From Episyrphus balteatus (Eukaryota; Arthropoda; Insecta; Diptera; Syrphidae): a DNA stretch of 64,000 nt. Position numbers and translations under genes: made by a program. This document shows positions 20,529 to 32,831 of the stretch, piece after piece; the stretch's first letter is position 1; the number at the start of each line of letters is the position of its first letter. The stretch is taken from the NCBI RefSeq assembly GCF_945859705.1, contig NC_079137.1, positions 34,221,554 through 34,285,553 on the forward strand, in the 5' to 3' direction. The notes beneath the pieces were generated by a model. The model was not told the origin of the DNA, did not search any database, and saw only the letters and a list, made by a program, of their open reading frames with translations.

Positions 20529-23435
20529 AAAAAATAGTTTAAGATAATATCATATGGCAAGATTAGCAGTGCTCTTAAATATTGTTCAAAATTTATTCTT
20601 AAAACAGTCAATTTATACTTTTTTCTCTGAATGCATTCATTACTTTTACGACATTCGATTTTGGGCAAATTCACTTAATTAAAATTTTGAAAAGAAAAAT
20701 AAGTCCTCTGTTACTCAGGGATTCTCTACCATCCACGCCCTCCCCTCATTCATCCATATAAAATTAAGCTATTCAATATTAGCTTTTCAACATTCAATAA
20801 ATAAATGTTAGATCAAAAATAGGTATTTCATCAAAGTTTTTTTATACTGAGGTCTGTTTTTGTTCACTAAATACACATGTGTACCTACGTAGTTTGTATG
20901 TAAAAGCATATGTTATGTATGCTTGAATATATTGATGGAATAAAAAAAAAAAAACATTTCAAAATTAAAACCATTCAAGACAGCATGCAGGTTCTCCAAC
21001 CCTAAACAAAAATGAACATCTTTCATATTATAAAGGAATGTATGTACATACATATGTATGTATGTTTTTTCTCTAAAACATCTGTATTCATTCATTTATA
21101 AAATGACTTTTGACACTTTCTTTTCTAAATACTTTTCTTGATGACACTTAACTTCATTTGGCTTTGAAAGCAAACATACACAAAGATGTCAATATCAAAC
21201 TCAACTAAATGTTGTCCTCAATTTTTTCGTTTTTTTGGATATAACACGTGCCAACGGATTGATATCGATTCATGTTTAAAAGAAATAAAATCACATAACC
21301 TATTCTCTGACTGTGCGAATATGCGTATAGGTATCTATACAGTTGTTTTTTTGTGCTCCATTATTTTGCAATGTCCTCGTCAAGGATTGGCTGCTTTTAG
21401 ACATTAAAATAAAATTCAAGAATTTTTTTTATTTTTAAGACACCTATGTTTGTTTCTATACACGATATGGGTTTTGTGATTAATAAAGTCTCAAAAACAC
21501 GTGGATTTGAAAATTTAGATTTTTATTGTAGATATCACATTAAGTGGACCGAGAGCTCGTTACGTATTAATAAAATCACACATGGAATAATTTAACACGA
21601 CACGAGATCGACTATAGAGAAATAAATTTATATAAGGATTTAACTATAGATACATTAAAGTTTATTAAAGCGTACGACAAAATGAGAAAGAAAACTCCAA
21701 CAGAAAAGGATGTTAACACCGACAGAAAAAAAGTACGTATACGCCATGGTGAACAACTTGTCAATTTTCCTAAATCTTAATTTTCACGATTCTTAAGAAG
21801 ACAAATAAACGCAGATAGAAACAGAAAAAAATAATAAACATGCTAAAATTATAAGGCACCCTTTAAAGCCAACTGAATTCGAAATTTTTGGTTGGAAATT
21901 ACAACTTCAGTTTTGTTCAATTGATTTTGATCAGGAAGCAGGTTTGACAACTTATCTGTCTGCGCAAAAACATAACTAGAACAAAGTTAGAAGAATTTGT
22001 TTTTTTATTTTGGACCCTCAACCTTTGAAGACATCTACTTGAAAATGTTTTTTAACGTATAGGTAGGTAGAGGTACGTAAAAATTTTTTTAGTTAACTCG
22101 TAACAGGGATGAGACTCCAATATAGGTACTGTTTGGACTTATGGCTATAAATGAAAAATGTAGACAAACAGAGATAAAAGCTGTATTTTGAAAATGTCAA
22201 TATAATATGTACCTTTGACAGTTGAGAAATAATGGTAATAAGGATTAAGATTAAAAAAAACCATATAATTGAGGTATATCTTAAACTGAAATTGTTTGTT
22301 TGAAAAGTCATTATTTTTATTGTATGTAAATCCCAGAGTACCATTTTATTATTTAGTACAAAATCTTTTACATATATGAAGTTAAAAACAAAATTTAGAA
22401 AAACATACATTTTGGATACATTTTTTTTTACTAATTTTTCAAAAAAGAAAAAAAAAAATGGAGAACAAAACTCAGCATTGATTAAAATGGGACATAGCAT
22501 TATAAGTTTAAAAATATTTTGTTTTTTAGTAATTTATCAGGAGGAAAGCCGATGTAAGGCTTTAAAGATCACCAATCGTAAATAACAAATATCAAATTTC
22601 TTTCTCTAAAAACCATCCCCGGAACTTGCTATAACGATTTTTATTTTGAAATGCATGCAAAGTTATTCTTCGGCGTTTGTTATGCTCCTAAGCTACCACA
22701 GCCCATATAGATAGCTTGGTGGCTTATTTTGCAGTTGATGCACTTCGCCAAACTTTTGCCATTTTCCTTATAAAAACCTTAATGATTCTGTTTAAATATT
22801 GAAGCCATTTCAAGTAAATTCAACTTTTCTGTAACCTTTAAGAAAATTTATATACGTAAGTAGGAAACTTTTATAATTTTTTCAATTTAGTAAAAATCAC
22901 ACAAATTCGAATTTAAATTATTGTATCTTGTTATATTTTTTAACATTTTTAATGCGTAGTAAGAGGAAGAATTTATAAGTGATGGTTGATGGTCAAAAGG
23001 TTGAGGTCCCATTTCTTTCATCTGCCTTAATCTATTGATTTATGAAAAATTACCATTCATGTGTAATATATTTTAACACTCTTCCAAATGAATAGATACA
23101 ATTAACTTTTTTTTGGAATGGTATGGTAGGTAGTTCAGTTCTATTTTATGGGGCCTTATAAGATTAATATGTTCATCATCATGAATCGAAAATCAAACTT
23201 TATTGATATTTTTAAATGAAATTTAAGATATTTTTGTAGTAGATAGAATAGAAATAGTCTGAATAAAATGGACAAAATCATGTGGGATAGCTCCCAACAA
23301 ACTTAAATCAGTCAACGTGGTCTTTTTGTATTGAAACATTAAGAGATAACTTATATACTGTTAACTGTTGCTCTTGGATTCGTACAAAAGCCTTAAAATG
23401 GTTATTTTAATACATAGGTACTTAGGGATTCTTAG
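20529..23435. other. putative intron, AT-rich
   Basis: Holds a minus-strand copy of the dispersed GGCGTA terminus (AAGTACGTATACGCCATGG at 21731-21749). No coding frame, RNA gene or complete transposon end was recognised. Confidence 0.45.
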
Positions 23436-23567
23436 AGTCGTCTGCTCAAACAAAACTTAAGGATTTAAGTTCTACATAAAACCTTATGAGTTTACGCAGA
23501 GCAAAAAGTAGGGAATAAGGATTCATGCTCAACATAAATATTTAAGTTTCATTTCAGCAAATGGCCC
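23436..23567. mobile_element. short GGCCCATTTGCT-family MITE (first of a pair)
   Basis: Ends with TTTCAGCAAATGGCCC directly before a TTA at 23568-23570 that also flanks the next element. The left end, near GAGTCGTCTGCTCAAACAAA after a TTA, is diverged and its exact position uncertain. The text ACATAAATATTTAAG matches the neighbouring element in inverted orientation. Confidence 0.5.
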
Positions 23568-23570
23568 TTA

Positions 23571-24274
23571 GGCCCATTTGCTGAAACGAGTCTTAAATAT
23601 TTATGTGAAACATAAACCCTTAAGTTCTACATTACGGTTTGCACGAACTTCAAACTGTGTCATAAATTCCTCTAAGTTTAACATAACTTAGGGGGAAGAA
23701 ATAGTGGAACTTAAGCTGTTATGTTCCACCTAGGCACTTTTATTTTATGAAAAAAGCAAGAATGTCGCTCAAAAATTGATGTCGGTAGTACAAAGGACAT
23801 GAATTATTATCAATTTAATAAAAATAAACTTACATTCATTAACTTAAACCATCCACAGATGGTACAATTTACACCACAGTTTATTGTATGAGGCACTATT
23901 TTGCTGTCATATTTCATTGACTAATTTTGACACACCAGCACATTTACACACACACACGAATAATTTTTGTTTAACCAATTAACACTTATTTTTGGCTCAA
24001 ATATACTTTTTTACACTTTTATTCCGCAAGATAAGGACAACGATATTGTTGTATATTAATTGCTAAATTGCTCAAAATCTATTTAAATTATTTGACGTTT
24101 CTATTGATTTGACTTTTGAATTTGAAGTTCTCAGCGATTTATATCATGAAAGTAAATCATTGCTAGGTTAAACATAAATATTTTTTAGCAACTTAGAATA
24201 AACTAAGTAAAACACAAGAGTTATGTTCGACCTAGCTAAGATGAGAATTTATGACTAGTATGAGCAAATGGGCC
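23571..24274. mobile_element. 704-bp PIF/Harbinger-like element, TTA duplication
   Basis: The left end GGCCCATTTGCTGAAAC and right end AGCAAATGGGCC are inverted, flanked by TTA at 23568-23570 and 24275-24277. A 3-bp TTA/TAA duplication with GG-starting TIRs is characteristic of PIF/Harbinger. The interior has repeated TAAG/CTTA motifs and (CA)n near 23945, with no transposase frame. Confidence 0.7.
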
Positions 24275-24290
24275 TTAGACATTTAAAACA

Positions 24291-24434
24291 CTAAGGTCCA
24301 ATTTATTCACACTCCATTAAATTTAAAGTCGCCATTAAAAAAGGGAAATTTTAAAATTTGTATGCGATTTGACAGTTTTATAATTTTTAATGGAGCCTTT
24401 AAAAATAATGGAGAGTGAATAAATTGGGCCTAAG
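24291..24434. mobile_element. ~140-bp PIF/Harbinger-like MITE, TAA duplication
   Basis: TAA, then GGTCCAATTTATTCACACTC on the left; GAGAGTGAATAAATTGGGCC, then TAA on the right. The ends are inverted for about 25 bp. It lies only ~15 bp from the previous element, making a cluster of three. Confidence 0.8.
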
Positions 24435-25428
24435 AAGAGCTTTAATTCGTAAAATAACGAACCAATATTATCAAAGCAATAATATAGAAATGGTTCATTG
24501 TGGTGTATACGTAATATTATTCCTAAAGATAAACTTAAACGCTAAACATTATTACCCAGATATTTTTACCATTATTTATCCTTTAAAATGTTATATAAAT
24601 TGGCTGCTTAAAATTTGTGTACGTGGAAGGTATCAAAAGTGCGAAGAAAACTGTTGACTCTTAAATATTTAAAAGTATACATAAATTTAAATGTTCCGTA
24701 TTATGGAATAAATACTTTTGTGTGCCTTAAAAAATGTATTTGTGGAAAAACCAGTCCGCTTCACGCTCTACAATATTTAACTAAACAGAGTTGCAGCCCC
24801 ATGACTGTTTGAAATCAGAAGTAAAATTTGTATTCTCAACGCAGCACAGTTTACTCATTTATCAGTAATTGTAATCATTTTATTTATTTATTAAGGTAAC
24901 GTTGTTTCAAAAACATAAGCATAAGTTTTGTTACCAAAAACTGAGCACAAATTAAGGATTTCCATGTTTATTTAATATTTTCTTGTGTTGGTTGAGTTTT
25001 ATTTTAAGTCCTACAAGCATAAGATGACGACCTTTGTTCCTAATTAATTTTTAATTTAAATAGATTGTATTTACAATTTAGAGCCATGATTTAAAAAATT
25101 TAATTGAATATATTCTCCCGTATTTATAAACGTTGTATAACTTTATACAACTGTTTTAATTTAGAAAATGTGATCAAAAACCTTGTTTATTGTTGTCTTA
25201 TAGCTGCCAAACTTATACACAAGAGTAGATTGTCTTAATCGCGAATAATGTGATTATTATTTTCATTAAATAAAGCATATTTCCAACAATTTGAAAAAAG
25301 TTATGCAGTGTATAAGTAGACAAAAATCTAATAAATACGACTGATTGAGTTTAATGATAAGATTGTCGTGTAAACGAAATATAGATGAATTAAAAAAAGC
25401 ATTCATGTAATTTTCAAGCTAACCATGC
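24435..25428. other. putative intron, AT-rich
   Basis: No recognised feature. The short frames at 24415 and 24615 show no family similarity. Confidence 0.4.
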
Positions 25429-25436
25429 ACTCATTA

Positions 25437-26866
25437 AGTGGCGTAGATAGGGGGGGGATCAGGGGGATATATCCCCCCCCATTGGGATCGATAATTGTGC
25501 AGTATAAACAGTCATGAATAAATAAGTTGAAGAAGCGCACTTTGAAAAAAACGCTATGGATTTCGAGTTCTTGATTAGTTTAAAGGTTATAAATATGGTT
25601 TAACAACTTTCGTTGCCATTAAGTCGGTGTTTCAAAGAGTGAATTTAGACTTGGTCCAAGCGAAGGAGTTCGCTAAAGATTTAAGGGATCAACTAAAAAT
25701 TAAACGGGCAGAAGACGACTCATTTTCGAAAGTTTTTTGTATATGGGAAAAATTAGCTGAAATCCTTGATATAGGCGTTAAACATAAGAGAATAGTGAAG
25801 CGACAAAAGAATCGTTCGAACCCTTCGGTTCAAAGTACAGTAAAGAATATTTTCGTGTTACTGTTTTCAATCTTTTTCTCGATTTCTATGTAATGGGCCT
25901 TGGAGAAAAATGTACAAACCATGAAAACACACTAGAAGGGTTTCCGGTTCTCTCTAAGGATTCTTCGTCTGAAATAGACAAAGCAGCTAAAAAATTTAAT
26001 GAAACTGTTGAGTTTTACCAAAAACTAGACCACATAAAATAGAACAAAAACAATAAGATTTCCTTATAGTTTTAATCCAAGAAGGAAATATTATTTAAAC
26101 AATCGGGATTTCCTAATTGTTTTACCGACTTCCAAAAAGGAGAAGTTATTCAATTCGTCTGTACTTTTTTTTTGTGTTTGTCACCTCATAACTTTGGACC
26201 GAGTGAACCAATTTTGATAATTCTTTTTGTAGGTATTGAAAAGCTGGTGCCTGTTCAGTACTATTAGAAAAACCATAAAACCCAGTTTTGATCCATGGAA
26301 GTCGGTTTTGTTTTTTTAATAAAAAAAATACGATCATGTACGGGATCACCTATTCCAACTTACTATAGAAATATTGGTCACAATTTTTGTTCTAGTGCCA
26401 AGTTGAAAAAAATATGAAAATTTTACAAAAAATTTTGAAAGATTTTGTACATGAAAAAAATAAGAAATCTCTATGGAAAAACCTTATTAATTGTTGATAT
26501 TAATAAGGTTTCTTCATAAAACAGTTCAATAAGGAAATCTGTTGGTATTTAGGTGGTCCTGGTCATATTTTTCTCTGTGTGAAGAATTAAAAACTCAGAA
26601 AAGATATTTGATCAGAAGGACAAATAGGTACTTCCTATATGAACTCATTGAAAGCGCTCGAAAGCTGCACCGAAACAAGTTGTCCTGGTATTTATATTTT
26701 ATTAAAGATATTAGCTACACTGCTGGTTTCTACGTCAACTACCGAAAGAACTTTCTCCAATTTAAAGAGAATAAAAATAATACAAAGAAGCATTATTAAA
26801 ACTTAAAAAAAAATTTGCGAACTAGATCTATCCCCTCCCCTTAGCAAAAAGCTATCTACGCTACTG
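25437..26866 (+). mobile_element. degenerate hAT element with transposase remains
   Basis: The ends AGTGGCGTAGATAGGGGGGG and AAGCTATCTACGCTACTG are hAT-type TIRs (CAGTGGCGTA class). The flanks ACTCATTA (25429-25436) and ACTCATTT (26867-26874) are a 7/8-matching 8-bp duplication. On the + strand, 25627-25893 reads LDLVQAKEFAKDLRDQLK and FSKVFCIWEKLAEILDIGV, followed by a RQKNR block, as in DUF4371/52-kDa-repressor-like hAT transposases. Near the right end, after a large deletion, LATLLVSTSTTERTFSNLKR is readable (about 26711-26770), the C-terminal hAT dimerisation motif. A MITE of another family (26124-26306) interrupts it. Defective. Confidence 0.9.
26124..26306 (-). mobile_element. ACCGACTTCC-TIR MITE, copy D
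   Basis: The best-preserved TIRs of the family: ACCGACTTCC at 26124 and GGAAGTCGGT ending at 26306. The internal blocks are the reverse complement of copies A-C (CATAACTTTGGACCGAGTG, CCCAGTTTTGATCC). It is inserted in the hAT element. Confidence 0.88.
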
Positions 26867-27426
26867 ACTCATTTAAATCTATGTTTGATCAAAATGAATC
26901 GATGCTTTTGAGGAATCGTTGTAATCAATTTTTAATAGCCTAATCTAAATATAGGCATGTAAATAGTAAAATATCAAATACTCTGTCTATTGAGTGACAC
27001 AAGCCATATTTTTTTCATTTTAATTATTACAAAATGTTCTATAAAATAAATAATAAAAAAAAAAATAATTAAAATTTAATATTTTAAAATTCCGTTCTTT
27101 CCAAAATCACGCCAATTATTTTGCACAAAAATATGTCATTATAACGAAACCATCATCAGCCAAAGCCATAACCAAAATTAATTTGAAATTCTATACACAC
27201 TTAATTAGGATATCATTAACAACAACGTTCATAATAGTGATACTCTTGCTCATACATCATAGTTAATTAAACTCTACACACATACATACATATACATATA
27301 TTAATACGAGACATACGTATATTCTGTATTCTATAATATCTCTTCCACTCAAAATCAAATGAAATGAAAATTATACTCTCGATTGATTGTGATTAATTCC
27401 ATCACATCTATGATTTCTCATTGCAG
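26867..27426. other. putative intron before the 27427 exon
   Basis: AT-rich. It ends in a pyrimidine-rich acceptor region, TGATTTCTCATTGCAG (AG at 27425-27426). Confidence 0.5.
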
Positions 27427-27713
27427 TTTCCAGTCGTGTCGTCCTCTCCATGGAATATGCTGAATGGTTGCTCGCAATATAGTTACACAAATTTGTTCAA
27501 TTAGTTGAAATGCGTTTGATTTCGATTTGGGTGTTGAATAATGAACAGTTAAAAGGTGACAAGGCAAAGGACGATCAGAGAAATAATCATCAGCAGCAGC
27601 ATAAGCAGCGGCGTAATATGCAATCAGGATTTCCGTCTTCATTACGATGCTGTATAATTATTTGAGAAAATGGAACATTCGGAAGCGAAGGCATCATTTG
27701 GATACATGATAAG
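27427..27713 (+). other. candidate non-coding 5' exon (287 bp), probably of the receptor gene
   Basis: Bounded by a good acceptor (TTTCTCATTGCAG) and a consensus donor (AAG|GTAAGT at 27714). It is distinctly less AT-rich than its flanks, with CAGCAGCAGCATAAGCAGCGG inside. It has no long + strand frame: ATGGAATATGCTGAATGG opens a 10-codon uORF, and AAAATGGAACATTCG (ATG at 27670) opens a frame that runs to the exon end in phase 2. If joined to the acceptor at 56789 it would continue in a frame overlapping the receptor start. The same-strand position and lack of any other gene suggest a 5' UTR exon of the muscarinic receptor, but transcript evidence is needed. Confidence 0.5.
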
Positions 27714-28079
27714 GTAAGTTTTAGTTTTTAATATATTATGGGATATGTTCATTCATATGAAACAACTAGGAAATTTTTTAAGGATTTGATTGCTTTTAGT
27801 TAAAACTCAGATTTTTTGATACATTTTTATCTAAAACTATAGGTAAAACCAAACAAAAAGAGAATGTCGGGATTGATGGTTTATTTGCACCAATGGTGTT
27901 GTTGATTGTTTTCATATCAGTGAGGGATTAAAAACCTTTGGAAATGTACACTTCTTGCTACCTTCTAGATTCAGTAGGAGCTGTTAATAGTTTTCTATCA
28001 CTCTCCATTCTGAAAGCACTGGTCGAATTTGAAATAAGTTAAAAAGCTATCTAAAACAGAATGTTGCGTTGCATTAAGA
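27714..28079. other. putative intron
   Basis: AT-rich; nothing recognised. Confidence 0.4.
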
Positions 28080-28581
28080 AATATAAGTTTTTCAGGCCCT
28101 TCACAGTTTGGTTTTAGAGAAGGACTCTACAGTCTACACAGAAGATTTTTATTCTTTTATCAACAAAGGTCTTGATGATAAAAATTTTGGACTAGTTTGT
28201 TTGTGGATATAAGCAAAGCATTTGACACCATTGATCATGCCTCTCTTACAAGCTAAATGGGATTGAATTGGCCATAACAGGTTGTTATCCTACCTTAGGA
28301 ACAGGACTCAAAAAGTTAAAGTTAAAGTTAAAGACAAACTAAGTGACACTAACATTGGTGTCCCACAAGGGACTGTTTTGGGCAATATGTTGTTTCTAAT
28401 TTATGTATATTAATTTAATGTTTAATTTACCATTTTCTGCTAAAATAACGACTTTTGCAGCGATGATTTAGGTTTAACTTATAACTTCCATTCCAAACTA
28501 TAGTATGGACTTTGTTGTTGGGGTGGTAAATCCCCTTCTAATTCTTCAGAAATGTACTATAGACGAAAAATTTGTAGAGCC

Positions 28582-28734
28582 AATTGAGTTGTTTAGATCT
28601 TTGAACATTTTGCCTATCAGACATTTATATTATTATAAGACATCTAAAATATTTTTTAAGAGAGAAATTTTAGATGTCTTATAATAATATAAATGTCTGA
28701 TAGGCAAAATGTTCAAAGATCTTAACGACTCAAT
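28582..28734. repeat. inverted duplication within LINE relic (69-bp arms)
   Basis: Arms 28582-28650 and 28667-28734 are reverse complements with only a few differences at the outer end, separated by 16 bp. The central part, AGATCTTTGAACATTTTGCC onward, is perfect. It comes from the LINE coding text (NILPIRHLYYYKTSK). Confidence 0.9.
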
Positions 28735-28776
28735 AGATCGAGTTGAACTATTTGCTCCACAAATATTTCTTATAGC

Positions 28777-29795
28777 TACGGTGACCATCCATCCCGGTTT
28801 ACCCGGGACTGTCCCGTATTTCTACAGCTTGTCCCGAGTTTTTATTTAAGAAACCCGGGACGTATAAGTGTCCCGTATTTTGTAATTTGTCCCGTGAATG
28901 TCTCGTATTTGCAGGTTCTCTGATTATTTTTATTCAAAATTTTAAAAACTTTGTACGGAAAACAAGAAAAACAGTGGTTGGAAGTTTAAAGTTTTTCTAA
29001 TTTTTCTGATAAAAACATTAAGCTAAGTATGCTCCTGAAGCAAACGAATTTTTTCTAGGTCTCCAAAGTCAAAAAACTCTTTTGGAGTGAGAAAAATTAC
29101 CTGGACAGTTGAATGTGAGTGACAAACGATTGAAAACTCTCCAAATATTCTAGCAGAGGCAAGAATTTTTTTTGGTTAAGCTAAGTAATGTGCAACGAAA
29201 AGCAAAATTTTCGTTTACGATTTCGTTGTGCTGGTTTTATATGAAAATTCGTTTCACTTCTAAACTGGGCTTTAGTTTCTAAAATTGTTCGTCAATTCCT
29301 TAGTTCCAGCTTGTATTTGTCAGGTTAAAAAGCCACACTAGAAAAATTTTTTTTTCGAATAATGAACAACGTATGAAAGAGTAAAGAACCCAGCAAAATT
29401 TCAAAACCTTGTTAAAATGGACATGTTAAAAGTTTATTTAAAGATAATAAAATTTCAAAACCATTTAAAATAAAATTTAAATGTTTAAAAACAGCTCTCA
29501 AGATTTTGATTGAAAACATTTTTTAGAAGTTATAAACAAACAGTACCTAGTACCTACCTATTATAACACCCCTTTCTTGGTTTCGTAAACCACTAAAATG
29601 ATTTCAACGAAAATGCACCATAAAATCGTTTAAGAAATCTTGATATCAAAATAAAGAAATAGAAAAAATTTTAAAATCTTGTTTTTATAAAATTTCAATT
29701 TTGTATTTATTTTTTTTTTAAATCAATATTTTTAAAACGATCCAAGGAATTTTTAATCTGTCCCGGGTTTTGCTTCTAGAAATATGGTCACCGTA
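28777..29795. mobile_element. TACGGTGACCAT-TIR element, copy 2 (8-bp TSD)
   Basis: Starts TACGGTGACCATCCATCCCG and ends AATATGGTCACCGTA, flanked by the exact duplication CTTATAGC (28769-28776 and 29796-29803). It matches copy 1 at 14509 across its length (GTCCCG-rich left end, 'tttgtacggaaaacaag', AAATCTTGATATCAAAATAA) but is about 200 bp longer. It interrupts the LINE relic. Confidence 0.92.
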
Positions 29796-30010
29796 CTTAT
29801 AGCACATTTGTGAAGAATTAGAAGTTATTTGCAAAGTTCCATATCCGATGTCCGTGTTTTGAGATGAAACCGTCCTCTTATTCCGTACTACTCATCTAAG
29901 AAACTTGTACTCTTTTGTGTCCTGCAACCTTTTTAATACGTTGCCTGTAAACATTCGTTCCATTCGTCCCAATTTTCGAAATAATCTAAGGCCTGGCTTC
30001 TGGAATTTGA

Positions 30011-32152
30011 TCACAACCAAATGGATTTTTTGTTGACTTACGTTATTTAATATATAATTTTGTTGTTATTTTTTTCTCTTAATTGTCATTATATTGTATC
30101 TTTTTATAAGCATTTATTTTTATTTTGTATTATTGTCAATTTAGTCTAAGAGCCCACAGCAGATTTTGTGAGCGAAGGTTTAACCGAAAATGGGTGTATA
30201 TAACCACTTTTATTCATATAGAGCTGATAGAGGGCGATACCTCGATTTCAAAAAGTTCGGTCCCAGACGTTTTATTCACGTCCTTAATCCTACCAGACAT
30301 CATTGAAATTCTGAAATGCATTTTCAGAAAAGAGCTAAGCAAATTTTCTTTCCCCTTAAATATAACCAACTGGTGGTACCTATTAAAGCATTATAACTAC
30401 CTCTTGATAGAAAACAAATCTGTCCCAGAAATTTTAACCACTTTTATACAAAAGTCAGAATAATATTTTTTGCTTGATGTATAACCGTGGTAACTTTTTA
30501 AAAATCAAAACTGTAAATTACTGCCAGACGTTTTAACCATGGAATTACCCCCACCAGACGTCCTAGAAGAGTCCCGAAAAAGTGACTATTGTATGAAAGT
30601 CACCGAGTACTTGGTGCACCTGATATTTTAAGAATAGTTGATAGATAAGCTAAGATTTGATATACATTTTTAAATCAATACTGTATTTTTTATTGTTTTA
30701 AATTTTTAATAAAGGTACATATTTGCCTCAAAACATGGTTGATAATAATATGGCGCAAAAAAATCAAATATGAAAATTTATGGGAAAGTTTTCAAAATTC
30801 CAAACAACAGCATACAAACTCTAAAAATATTAAATATTTTGTACTATGAAAATTGTGTCTCTACTGTAATGAAAATCTAAATTGCTTCATGCACAAGCAA
30901 TCTCGAGAAAACCCTGCAAAATATTTGCATATATTTTTCTAATCTTTGCTGCAATGCAAATATTGCAAATAAATAAAATAATGCAAACTAGATAAAAGAG
31001 GATGACAAACTACAGTGCTTCAAAGGGGTTAGGAAAATTCTCGTAAATATTGCTTATGTGATGATAAAACAATGTGTAGGTTATACCTCATGCCTATCTC
31101 TGTACCAGAATACGCAGTTTTTATTCTCATTTAAATTTATGTGTACAGAATGTAGGTTATCCATTCTGCACACTCAAAATTTTGCTTTCAATGCATAACA
31201 CTCATCCTTTATGAACTAGATAGATAGCAGCATTTCAAAATGAAAGCATAAAATACCAAATAAATCAATAATCCACAGTTTGACAAGTGAACGCTATAAA
31301 TGCTGCAAAAATAAACAAAAGATAGTTTTTTGGCCTGTTAAGAGCCAAGGACAAATCCCTTTACTTGCATTTCGTCTGATGTGTGATGTGAAAATTATAT
31401 GCAAAATATATATCATCTGAGTATTATACATTCCATGTCAGTGGATTGAGCTAAAATTCCTTTACAAAAATGTTTTTCTAGTATAAATTATTTAGTAAAA
31501 TGCGTCCTTTTATATTAATATTTTTGACTTATGGCACTTGAAAATAAGGATTGCGTTAAGGTTAAAATGTTGTTTTTTTTTTTGTCTATCTTTCTGCATC
31601 ACTCACTTCTCATGATGCTATGAATGCTATATTCTAAAGAATTCAAAAAGAGGTTTGGCTCTATTGCATTAAGAATGTTGGATATTGCAATATTAGTATT
31701 GTTAATACATTGTTCAGAAATAGAGAATAGAACTCATAATATAAGATTTTTAAGCCAACAACTTCGAGATTTAGCTCGAGAGTTTTCAAACGATTCAATT
31801 TGAATAACAAAAGTTTCAAAATTGACTCCAAATTGTTGTTTGGGTTCTATTGGTTGGTTTTTTAAGATTAAGGTCTTCAAGCTCAGGGAAAATGACAGAA
31901 AATCATATTTTTCACTTAAAAGAAATTTTAAAGTTAAAAAATTAAAACAATATACTACATAAAGTGTTAAAGGCAAAAATGCATTTTATACGTTCCTGAA
32001 GTACGTCACAAGGATAAAACTTTTGCACAACGTATGTAAGACTAAATTACATCATAAATAACAAGTAACGTCCTAGTTCTATACAAATTTACCCATTCTC
32101 CTTTGTACATAATTCTTTCATGAATTTTCTTTGCTTACTTAAAAAATCAAGG
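30011..32152. other. putative intron; short CCAGACGT-type recurrences
   Basis: An open frame at 30125-30463 (112 codons) has no recognised family. The segment 30255-30620 repeats a motif like CCAGACGTTTTA or CCAGAAATTTTAAC about six times at irregular spacing (VPDVL/LPDII/VPEIL in that frame), which may be a decayed minisatellite. The rest is AT-rich and featureless. Confidence 0.35.
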
Positions 32153-32831
32153 TGAAATATCTTTGGCGCCGGGTAAAAAGGTGTTAAGTCAGAAAAGGTA
32201 GTTTTGAGAAAAATGAAATTGAAGCTTCAATTTTTGTTTGTAAATCTGAATATGATTATTTTGAAAAAGTAATGATGCAGAAACATCATTTATAAGATCT
32301 TTTCTAATATCCATATACTATTAAGCAGAAAATGACCGTTCTTAAAAAAAAATTGTGTTGACTTAACACTTTAGAGCCATTTAGTCTTCAAAAATAAACT
32401 TGGTCCAAAGGTGTTAAGAAAAATCTTTGTTTACATTGATAACAAAGTTTAATTTAATTTAATGTGACCCATTACCAAATGTGAGAATTCTTTTTGAAAT
32501 AATATAATATTGTAGAAAAATGGCTTTTCGTTTTTTGTCTTCCTCTTGACTTAACGCATTATGATCAATTTTTGTATTTAAAAATTAAAAATTAATGCAA
32601 AATACAAAGTAGTTAAGTCAACTTACGCCCTTAGAACCACAAAATTTAAAAAAAAATTGACTCAAACCCTCTATATCAAATCATTTCTAACGGAAGGAGA
32701 TACGCTAGAGCTATGGCGATAGGACCAAACGAAAGAGAAAAAAAAAAACTGACTTAGGTAAATCCAATAAAAATCCGAAAATCAATTTTTTTTGACTTAA
32801 CCCCTTTGTACCCGGCAGCAAAGATATTTCA
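32153..32831. mobile_element. ~680-bp TIR element with repeated TTGACTTAA motif
   Basis: The left GAAATATCTTTGGCGCCGGG and the right CCCGGCAGCAAAGATATTTC are inverted repeats extending ~38 bp through GTTAAGTCA / TTGACTTAAC. The TTAAGTCA/TGACTTAA motif recurs at least six times inside, in both orientations. No target duplication or coding frame is evident. Confidence 0.7.

Larger units (their letters stand above)
28080..30010 (+). pseudogene. CR1/Jockey-like LINE ORF2 relic, split by a TIR element
   Basis: Reverse-transcriptase text appears in order across frameshifts: SQFGFREG (about 28100), FINKGLDDKNFGLV, VDISKAFDTIDH (about 28205) and GVPQGTVLGNMLFLIYVY (about 28355). ORF2 C-terminal text follows: LFRSLNILPIRHLYYYKTSK (about 28590) and, beyond a 1,019-bp insertion at 28777-29795, LFNTLPVNIRSIRPNFRNNL, then PGFWNLITTKW (about 29925-30005). 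The FADD active-site part is deleted. Part of the C-terminal region is duplicated in inverse orientation (28582-28734). Clearly inactive. Confidence 0.82.

Noticed and set aside
30125..30463. 112-codon ORF as a host gene
   Set aside because: No recognisable family, no splice or start support, and an irregular internal motif suggests repeat origin.
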